Assembly: GCA_900541035.1 (NCBI GenBank) | Contig: UQIN01000018.1 | Span: forward strand, 1-48,329 | DNA: 48,329 nt | Direction of reading: 5' to 3' | Origin: an uncultured Collinsella sp. | GTDB taxonomy: Bacteria > Actinomycetota > Coriobacteriia > Coriobacteriales > Coriobacteriaceae | Shown here: piece after piece, positions 7,807-13,704 of the stretch | How positions within the stretch are numbered: the first letter of the stretch is position 1 | How the letters are laid out: each line of letters starts with the position of its first letter | Position numbers and translations under genes: made by a program | Notes under the pieces: model-generated | What the model was told of the DNA's origin: nothing | Databases searched by the model: none | The model's input: only the letters and a program-made list of their open reading frames with translations

Positions 7807-9743
7807 GCAAGCAGAAGAGCTTCAACGTCGACGAGGGCGCGCACCTCAAGCGCTGTGTCGCCGCCGGCGCGGCCGCTGGGGCCGCGATCGCGCTCGTCCT
7901 GCTGCCGGCGGCATGGCGCTGGCTGGAAGCATGGGTCGTCGGCATCGCCGCGACGCTCACGAGCTTCGGGATGGCCGCAGTGCCCGAACTCCCCGGCACC
8001 ATGTTCCAAAACCCGCTCGAAGTCCTGCCGGAGCTGATCCGGGACGATGTCTTCCTCGTGGGGTGCGCGGCAACCCTCACTGTCTCAATAGCCGTCGGCA
8101 TCTGGAGCCATCTCGACTGGTCGCGTTGGTTCCACGACGGGACCTGGGTCGGCGGGCGTCGTGCGCCGGGCGCGCCCATCCACGGCGACGCGAGGCTCGT
8201 CTCGGCGCACAGCGAGCTTAAGCGCAGGAGCGAGTCATGGCAGGAGGGCGGCAAGCCCTCGGGCGGCACGTTGGTCGTGGGCGAGATCGGGAGGAGCGTC
8301 AGGCTCATCGACTCGGTCCATGCCTGCGTCCTCGCCGAGAGCGGCGAGGGCAAGAGCCGCCGCGTCGCCATTTTGTCAGCCTTGGCAAACTTTGAGCAAG
8401 GCCGCTCCCTCATCATCAACGACATCAAGGGCGAGCTCAGGGCCTTCCTTGAGCCTGTGTTCGAGAAGACGGGCACTCACCGCATCGTCGACGTGATGTT
8501 CGACGCGCCTGCATCCTCAGTACGATTCGATCCGCTCGAGAGGGCAAAGGAGGCCTTTGGGGCGGAGGGGGCCGGCGGCTGTGCACGGGAGCTGCGTGAG
8601 CTCGCACGCTGCATCGTGCCCGCGCCGTCGAAAAGCCAACCGTTCTTCTACGACGGCGCTCGGAACCTCTTCGTCGGTATCTCCCTCGCCCTCATCGAGG
8701 ACGCGTCCATCCCGGAAGACGAGAAGACCGTCATGTCCGTCGCTGCCGCGATCTCGCCGTCGGGCGACCAGGGACCGCTTGACCGCATCGCCGCCCTGGC
8801 GGCGTCTTTGCCCGCGGAAGACCCCGCGCTCCCCTTCCTCGGCGGGCTCAACGGTGAGCACGGGGGCGGGCCCGGCATCGTCTCGACCTTGAGCAACTGC
8901 CTCACCGAGTACGTCGACGGCAACGTGGCTCGGATGCTCCACGATGACGAGTGCGGCCTCGGGGGCATCGGCGAGGAGCCCACGGTGGTCTTCATCTCAT
9001 CATCCTCTGCAACGGGCAACTACAAGCGACTCGTCCAGACGTTCGTTTCCCAAGCGCTCTCGGCGCTGCGCTCCTGCGCCGCGGGCCATGCCGGGCGCTG
9101 CCCCGTCGAGACCGTCCTCCTCCTCGATGAGGCGGCCTCCCTCGGCCGCAACGAGAGGATCGTCCAGGACCTGGGAGAGATGCGCTCGGAAGGCGTCCAT
9201 GTTCTCTGGTTCTGTCAGTCGCTCCTCCAGCTCCAGTCCGTCTCCGGCTACAGCCGAGAAGAGGCCGAGACGATTCTCGACCTCCTCAAGGACAAGGTCG
9301 TTCTCTCCTGCTCCAACCTCGACACCGCGCGCAAGCTCTCGGAGTCGATGGGCTCCTACACGGCGGTCGCGCAGTCCACGAGCCGAACTAAGGGAACGAA
9401 CACCGGCTCGACGGGCACGAGCGAGGGACTCGTGCGCAGGCCGCTCATCACGCCCGACGAGCTCCAGCGTTGGACCGGCCGCGAGACGGGAGCCCTCGTG
9501 ATCCACGACGGCGTACCCATGGCCTTCCCCAGCAGGGACGTTACCGAGACTTTCGTGGGACCCATGCTCGGGATGACGTCACCCGATGCCGAACGAACAC
9601 TCATGGAGCGATCAACCGCTCGCCGCAAGATCAGGAACGAGACGGCACCGAGGGTTTGGCGGGGCCCGACCGCCCCCGACGCCACGTCGACAGCGCCGAC
9701 GAAGCCGAAAACGGCCGCAGGTTACGTTCCCGAGGGCTTCTAG
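7803..9743 (+). CDS. VirD4/TraG-type coupling protein
   Basis: 646 residues from the ATG at 7803, which overlaps the relaxase stop. Longer upstream frames run inside the relaxase and are rejected. Two membrane segments (about 20-38 and 84-100) anchor it, followed by the cytoplasmic ATPase with Walker A AESGEGKSR (178-186), the NDIKGEL motif, Walker B VLLLDEAA and a TraD-type glutamine motif (WFCQSLLQLQ). It should bring the relaxase-DNA complex to a type IV secretion channel. An element with its own coupling protein but no channel genes is a common mobilizable design. The C-terminus is a flexible Thr/Pro/Lys tail. The function is secure at family level. Confidence 0.9.
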   Translation: MSKQKSFNVDEGAHLKRCVAAGAAAGAAIALVLLPAAWRWLEAWVVGIAATLTSFGMAAVPELPGTMFQNPLEVLPELIRDDVFLVGCAATLTVSIAVGIWSHLDWSRWFHDGTWVGGRRAPGAPIHGDARLVSAHSELKRRSESWQEGGKPSGGTLVVGEIGRSVRLIDSVHACVLAESGEGKSRRVAILSALANFEQGRSLIINDIKGELRAFLEPVFEKTGTHRIVDVMFDAPASSVRFDPLERAKEAFGAEGAGGCARELRELARCIVPAPSKSQPFFYDGARNLFVGISLALIEDASIPEDEKTVMSVAAAISPSGDQGPLDRIAALAASLPAEDPALPFLGGLNGEHGGGPGIVSTLSNCLTEYVDGNVARMLHDDECGLGGIGEEPTVVFISSSSATGNYKRLVQTFVSQALSALRSCAAGHAGRCPVETVLLLDEAASLGRNERIVQDLGEMRSEGVHVLWFCQSLLQLQSVSGYSREEAETILDLLKDKVVLSCSNLDTARKLSESMGSYTAVAQSTSRTKGTNTGSTGTSEGLVRRPLITPDELQRWTGRETGALVIHDGVPMAFPSRDVTETFVGPMLGMTSPDAERTLMERSTARRKIRNETAPRVWRGPTAPDATSTAPTKPKTAAGYVPEGF

Positions 9744-9788
9744 CCGCGTAATCGCCCATATCCAGCGGAAACGCCCCAATCAACTACG

Positions 9789-9828
9789 CACCCGCGCCCG
9801 CGCGCTACACGTGGATGCGGGTGTTTTT
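9789..9828 (+). terminator. Terminator after the mobilization operon
   Basis: CACCCGC (9789-9795) pairs with GCGGGTG (9817-9823) and is followed by TTTTT. The loop is 21 bases and GC-rich, so extra internal pairing is likely. Confidence 0.6.
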
Positions 9829-9836
9829 CGTTTTAG

Positions 9837-9945
9837 GCGCAGGCATCTACCTGCGCTTTCGAACTCGGCTCGCCGAGTTGCGCCGTTTGCCTCCGGCGAA
9901 ACGTAGTGGAGCCTTATCCTGCACCGCCGATTCGTGGCGGAAATA
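9837..9945. other. Candidate origin of transfer (oriT)
   Basis: Three hairpins follow each other: GCGCAGG/CCTGCGC (9837-9856), AACTCGGC/GCCGAGTT (9862-9879) and GTTTGCC/GGCGAAAC with one bulge (9885-9902). Thirteen bases later comes TATCCTGC (9915-9922), which matches the nick-region core ATCCTG known from IncP-type MobP systems. It lies next to the relaxase/coupling-protein operon. This is the expected organisation of an oriT, but the assignment is inference. Confidence 0.55.
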
Positions 9946-10032
9946 GAAGTCAACAGGTCTCGCGATATTCGAATAGCATAAAGAGAAGCAGCACCGCGCA
10001 TCCACAGATTTTTTCAGCGATCCGTCACCGAG

Positions 10033-10251
10033 TCACCCCGTAAACAGGTCGGAATCGAAAAACTCCCTTAGAGAAACACCAAGGCCCCTTGCTATGCGCT
10101 CTATGTTCTCGATCGAGATGTTCCGTTTCCCGGTTTCGACCTCGGCAAAATAGGTTCGAGACATCTCTATCGAGTACGCAAGGGCTTCCTGGCTGTATCC
10201 AAGAGCGTTTCTCAATTCCTTGATGCGAAGTCCGACTTTCATTTTTTGCAT
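10033..10251 (-). CDS. Small XRE-family repressor-like protein
   Basis: 72 residues, almost entirely one HTH_3 domain (IKELRNALGYSQEALAYSIE, then MSRTYFAEVETGKRNIS). Such proteins bind operators as dimers. A second in-frame ATG at 10242 is an alternative start; neither has a well-spaced ribosome site, although GGGAGG lies about 18 bases upstream. It diverges from the lipoprotein gene at 10419, and the region between them has a 15-bp tandem repeat (10297-10326) that could be its operator. It may therefore repress itself and the two exported cargo proteins. No partner toxin or protease domain is present. Confidence 0.75.
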   Translation of the reverse strand: MQKMKVGLRIKELRNALGYSQEALAYSIEMSRTYFAEVETGKRNISIENIERIARGLGVSLREFFDSDLFTG

Positions 10252-10260
10252 CTAGCTGAG

Positions 10261-10330
10261 TCATTGGTACCTCCCGACTGGTGGTGCCAATGATTTGAGT
10301 CGGACCTATATGAGTCACACCTATATAAGT
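10261..10330. promoter_or_regulatory. Candidate operator: tandem 15-bp repeat plus inverted repeat
   Basis: GAGTCGGACCTATAT (10297-10311) is followed directly by GAGTCACACCTATAT (10312-10326), a 15-bp direct repeat with two differences, and then a degenerate third start AAGTGACA. Next to it an inverted repeat pairs TCATTGGTACC (10261-10271) with GGTGCCAATGA (10283-10293). The position between divergent genes suits control by the XRE protein. Confidence 0.5.
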
Positions 10331-10418
10331 GACAATTTGCAATACAATGCTCACGTGGCCCTTTTCCAGGTTGAAGGGATCGCCGTAAGTACCATCTATG
10401 AATCAAAGGAGAACTGCC

Positions 10419-11225
10419 ATGGCGATGAATGTATCCCGGCGCGGCTTTTTGGGCGCTGTCGGACTGATGTCGATTGCCGGATTGAGCGGCTTGAGCGGAT
10501 GCGGACCGACGGGAGTGAAGGGAAAGACGCTCTATTACATATCGGTCTGCGACAACGTCGCCCTCGGGAAGATGACGAATAACAAGCTGGGTTCCGAGAC
10601 GACGATCACCTTCGACGACGGGGACGGCTGGCATTACGCAGGGTCGTTCGAGTCCTCGGGAACGTGGAGGCAGGAAGACGAGAACATCGTATTGAGCTCA
10701 AGCGAGCTCGGTACCCTGACGCTCAAGAAGGCCGACGATGCGGATGCCTATATCCCCTCTGGCGACGAGGAGTACGGCGAGCGCTATTTCCTGAGCGAGG
10801 ACGATGCGAAGAAGTACTACGAGGACTACACCGGCAAGGCGGTCGCCCGCGTCAAAGAGCTGCTTGAATCGCAGGAATGGGAACGCTCGAACCGGCCGGA
10901 GTCCATGGCGAGCCCCGAGGAGATCAACTTCGACAGCGGAAAGATCGCATTCAAGAAGGCGTCGTATAACCAAAAGGGCTATCTGTTCACTCAAGGTCCC
11001 AGTGATGACGAATGGGCCGCATCGGACCATTCGGGAAAGTACAGCCTCACGGTCAAAGACCAGAGGGCGAAGGATACCGACTCGACACCGCGCCCGCTCG
11101 TTTACAAGGGCGAGCTGACGGCCGATGGGGCGTCGGTGGCCTATACCCTCGAGAAACGTAACGACAGCCTGGTTCTGAAGCTGGGAGAGACGATGTATGA
11201 CCCGGTGTTCACGAATGGAAAATAG
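10419..11225 (+). CDS. Predicted Tat-exported lipoprotein, unknown function
   Basis: 268 residues from the ATG at 10419, which has AAAGGAG upstream. An earlier in-frame ATG is less well placed. The N-terminus has a twin-arginine motif (SRRGFL at 6-11), a hydrophobic stretch and a lipobox ending at Cys28 (LSGC), so the protein should be exported folded and anchored by lipid. The mature part is acidic and hydrophilic, with no repeats and no motif I recognise. It ends inside the start of the next gene, which also encodes a predicted lipoprotein, so the pair is probably co-expressed cargo of the element. The localisation is well supported; the function is unknown. Confidence 0.75.
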   Translation: MAMNVSRRGFLGAVGLMSIAGLSGLSGCGPTGVKGKTLYYISVCDNVALGKMTNNKLGSETTITFDDGDGWHYAGSFESSGTWRQEDENIVLSSSELGTLTLKKADDADAYIPSGDEEYGERYFLSEDDAKKYYEDYTGKAVARVKELLESQEWERSNRPESMASPEEINFDSGKIAFKKASYNQKGYLFTQGPSDDEWAASDHSGKYSLTVKDQRAKDTDSTPRPLVYKGELTADGASVAYTLEKRNDSLVLKLGETMYDPVFTNGK

Positions 11226-12492
11226 CGGTCGAATCAAGCTCTTCGGGCGCGAGTTCTCCCGTAAACAGGTCTGCGCGGCTGGTGCAGGAATCCTCTGTGC
11301 GGCGCTTCTCATCGGCTGCGGGGCTTACGCTATCTCACATGCCAGTTGGACGGGAGATTCCAATGCCCCTGCGGTGTCGCAGTCGAAGGACGATGAGGAG
11401 CAGGACATGGTGCTTTCCCTTGAGGTGAAGGCTGACGGCTGGGATACGGAAACCTCCACGCCCGTCATCGCCCATATCGAGGATGAGGACGGGAAAGTAG
11501 ACTTCTACACTGCTATCGCCGCGAACAAGCAGGTGACCGTGAAGGTCGGTGAGTCCGGTACCTATACCGTCACATTCATCTCACCGGTGAACGCCGACGG
11601 CTCCATCTATAAGGTGCCATCGAAGAAGGTTACCGCCGGAAAAGCCGACAAGACAGTTGCCACAGGCGTGACTTTCGATAAGGTGGATGCGGACAAGGTA
11701 ACGAAAGATGACCTGACAGCCATTGCCAAGGACGTTGCGGAAGCCGTGAAGAAGGGCGATTCCACCTTGACCGGGGACAAGGGCGCTGAGGTCGTGAAGA
11801 AGTTCGAGGACAACATCAAGAAGAACCCGAACGCCGATACCGATGCCGTCGAGAAGGAGACCGAGAAGGCTCAGGAGACCGCCAAGGAAGAGAAGTCCGA
11901 CGCGAAGACCCCGGAAACTTCCGACAGCAAGAAGAGCGATTCAGGCTCATCCAACGGTTCCAAGAAGGATAATGGGAAGACCACAGGCAGCTCCGATAAT
12001 TCTGGAAACAAAAGCAATTCATCTTCCAAGAAAGACGAAGGAAAATCCGATAGCAAGCCGAGTGGCGGCAACAGCAGCAACTCCGGCTCAAACACCAATT
12101 CAGGCAGTTCATCGAAAAAGGATGACACCCCGGCGCATGTTCATAAGTATGATATCTACCATCCTGCGGTGACTCATACGGAGAAGGTGTACCATCCCGC
12201 AGTGACCCATACGGAGAAGGTGTACCATCCCGCAGTTACCCATACGGAAGAGCGCTCAATTTGCAATGGCTGCGGAGCAGATATCACGGGCAATGAACAA
12301 GCTCATGCGTATAATGCACTTATGGCAGGCAATAAAGCATGTGGCGCATATCATACGGTATACAATACCGTAACAGATTCTGCGGCATGGGAGGAAACGG
12401 TTACGATTACAGATTCTGCGGCATGGGAGGAAACGGTTACGATTACAGATTCTGCGGCATACTACACTTGTTCCTGCGGTGCCACGAAGTAG
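11215..12492 (+). CDS. Repeat-containing predicted surface lipoprotein
   Basis: 425 residues starting at an ATG that overlaps the previous gene by 11 bp; no clear ribosome site, so translational coupling is likely. A hydrophobic N-terminal segment carries a lipobox-like LIGC (Cys35). A beta-rich domain (about 65-150, with TYTVTFISPV) is followed by an Ala/Lys/Asp helical part, a low-complexity Ser/Lys/Asn/Gly linker (about 210-305), three copies of YHPAVTHTEK and three of TDSAAWEETVTI (the last degenerate). Cysteine pairs (CNGCG and CSCG) near the end may bind zinc. The layout of stalk plus repeats suggests a cell-surface protein. The GC content is clearly lower than in the mobilization genes. 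No enzymatic motif is seen. Confidence 0.75.
   Translation: MENSGRIKLFGREFSRKQVCAAGAGILCAALLIGCGAYAISHASWTGDSNAPAVSQSKDDEEQDMVLSLEVKADGWDTETSTPVIAHIEDEDGKVDFYTAIAANKQVTVKVGESGTYTVTFISPVNADGSIYKVPSKKVTAGKADKTVATGVTFDKVDADKVTKDDLTAIAKDVAEAVKKGDSTLTGDKGAEVVKKFEDNIKKNPNADTDAVEKETEKAQETAKEEKSDAKTPETSDSKKSDSGSSNGSKKDNGKTTGSSDNSGNKSNSSSKKDEGKSDSKPSGGNSSNSGSNTNSGSSSKKDDTPAHVHKYDIYHPAVTHTEKVYHPAVTHTEKVYHPAVTHTEERSICNGCGADITGNEQAHAYNALMAGNKACGAYHTVYNTVTDSAAWEETVTITDSAAWEETVTITDSAAYYTCSCGATK
12155..12456 (+). repeat. In-gene tandem DNA repeats (30-bp and 36-bp units)
   Basis: Three units of about 30 bp encode YHPAVTHTEK (about 12158-12249). Further on, 36-bp units begin at 12373, 12409 and 12445 (the third incomplete) and encode TDSAAWEETVTI; the first two are identical. 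The near identity at DNA level suggests recent duplication and possible length variation between strains. Confidence 0.8.
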
Positions 12493-12563
12493 CGGAAGCC
12501 GCCGAATTCTAGGCCGTAGCGGTCAAGCATCAGGTTGAGTTCTGTTGATGCCGCCGGACGCAC
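12462..12563 (-). pseudogene. Possible gene remnant or small peptide
   Basis: A reverse frame ending at 12462 has a protein-like tail (TELNLMLDRYGLEFGGFRYF). A GTG at 12563 with GGAGG twelve bases upstream could start a 33-residue peptide. Alternatively it is the end of a decayed gene, since the frame is open further upstream but with arginine-rich, non-protein-like sequence. It overlaps the 3' end of the surface-protein gene on the other strand. Low confidence. Confidence 0.25.
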
Positions 12564-12609
12564 GCGCTCCGGTATCCTCCATGTCCCCCGAGCCACCTTA
12601 GCCAAGGTT

Positions 12610-12704
12610 CCAAGGGGCACCGCCCCTTGGCGCGCAGGGGCTCGGGGATGGCGCGAGGCATCCCCGGAATAGCTGGCGCGGGCACGCCGATGGCATGCCC
12701 GCGC
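12610..12704. terminator. Two adjacent hairpins between convergent genes
   Basis: CCAAGGGG (12610-12617) pairs with CCCCTTGG (12623-12630), and GCGCGGGCA (12676-12684) pairs with TGCCCGCGC (12696-12704). Neither has a good T tract. They lie between the forward surface-protein gene and the reverse gene ending at 12719 and probably help end transcription from either side. Confidence 0.4.
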
Positions 12705-12718
12705 TCTCTGTGTACGCT

Positions 12719-13012
12719 TCACCCCTCTTCGGCAACGTGCACGGTCCGGCCGCTCTCGCAGTCGATGCTCTCCACGTCGCCGAATCCGATTCGGACGGCA
12801 GCCCATCCGCCCCCGTCCCCCACCAAGGCGTCGGCCTCGTCGCATGCGTCCGAGACGAATCGCCCGAGTTCGGGCGACCCCTCCAGAGCTGTGCCCATCT
12901 CGAACGCCCCGCCCTCGCCACCCGACTCAAACTCGACGACGACAGTCAGCCCGACGGCTCCGCCCGGGGACTTGCCGAATCTGCCCACGGCGTCAAACTC
13001 GTCCATCTCCAT
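12719..13012 (-). CDS. Small acidic protein of unknown function
   Basis: 97 residues, glycine- and acid-rich (MEMDEFDAVGRF at the start, VESIDCESGRTVHVAEEG at the end). The ATG at 13012 has GGGGGAGG eight bases upstream. It starts four bases after the stop of the DUF2958 gene, so the two form a small operon. No known motif is visible. It might be an accessory protein of the conjugative type often carried with DUF2958. The good ribosome site and the spacing support a real gene. Confidence 0.6.
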   Translation of the reverse strand: MEMDEFDAVGRFGKSPGGAVGLTVVVEFESGGEGGAFEMGTALEGSPELGRFVSDACDEADALVGDGGGWAAVRIGFGDVESIDCESGRTVHVAEEG

Positions 13013-13016
13013 GGAG

Positions 13017-13352
13017 CTACCTCCCCCTGACGGCGCTGAGCGACTTCGGTTCAAAGTGCTCGTCGCGTTCGATGGCGGCGAACCCCATCTGGCGGTTCAG
13101 CTCGGCCATCTCCTTGATGCTGAAGTAGCCGAGCTCGTCGTCATAGCCCTCGACGAGGCCGAACGCCTCGTCCGTGCCGTCGAACTCGAGCAGCCACCAG
13201 TCCCATCCGTTCACGCACGAGAAGTAGTGGACGTATACCGTGGGGTCTTCCGTGCCGTCTTGCTCATAGAGCCTCGGCAGCCCCTCCGCAATCTCCCCCG
13301 TCATCAGCTCCTGCATGTCTTCCTCCGTTTCCGGGCACGCTGCCCTGAACAT
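13017..13352 (-). CDS. DUF2958 family protein
   Basis: 111 residues from the ATG at 13352; the frame is open upstream, but that part is arginine-rich and has no ribosome site. The pattern (L-P-R-LYEQDGTEDPTVYVHYF, then WDWWLLEFDG, FGLVEGYDDELGYFS and IKEMAEL) matches the DUF2958 family as I recall it: short proteins common on conjugative elements and plasmids, with no settled function. It is transcribed with the small acidic protein downstream. Its presence supports the mobile nature of the region. Family call fairly good, role unknown. Confidence 0.7.
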   Translation of the reverse strand: MFRAACPETEEDMQELMTGEIAEGLPRLYEQDGTEDPTVYVHYFSCVNGWDWWLLEFDGTDEAFGLVEGYDDELGYFSIKEMAELNRQMGFAAIERDEHFEPKSLSAVRGR

Positions 13353-13704
13353 CTCGCCCTTGCGGGCAAAGCCGAATGGCGACGCCGCGCGTCGTCGTCG
13401 GCTTTGCTCCCTGCAAAGCCGCACCGGAGCGAAGGCGGGTCAAGGGAGTCCATGACGACCTCCACCAACCGGAGCGGAGCGGAGGTTTGTGCGGGGTCTC
13501 ATGGGCCCCTTGACGCGGCGTAGCGGAGGTGCCACCCGCGTAACGGATACGAGGTCATGACCGGCGAATGCCACCGAAACGTTGGAAAACATGGGTCAAG
13601 ACTGAAGAGAGGCGGCCATCCCTAACGGATGGCCGCCTTAGCGTGCCTTACTATTTCTCTTCTGGTATATGGCCGAGACGTCTGCCGGGCAAATCCCGAC
13701 GATC
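13353..13704. other. Intergenic region with nested inverted repeats
   Basis: No gene is seen. An imperfect inverted repeat pairs 13439-13455 with 13499-13514 (GTCAAGGG...CCATGA against TCATGGGCCCCTTGAC), with ACCTCC/GGAGGT pairing inside it. A clear terminator follows at 13610-13638. Confidence 0.5.
13610..13638. terminator. Strong hairpin terminator after res
   Basis: AGGCGGCCATCC (13610-13621) pairs perfectly with GGATGGCCGCCT (13627-13638) around a five-base loop. It lies about 70 bp beyond the stop of the reverse-strand res gene. T tracts are weak on both sides. Confidence 0.65.

Larger units (their letters stand above)
9744..10032. other. Intergenic region with terminator and candidate oriT
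   Basis: No gene is seen. The region contains a terminator-like hairpin after the coupling-protein gene (9789-9828), three further hairpins in a row (9837-9902), a TATCCTGC sequence (9915-9922) and a short CCGCC/GGCGG inverted repeat (9924-9940). Confidence 0.6.

Noticed and set aside
12373..12480. 36-bp repeats that could suggest a CRISPR array
   Set aside because: The units are directly adjacent without spacers and encode an in-frame protein repeat.
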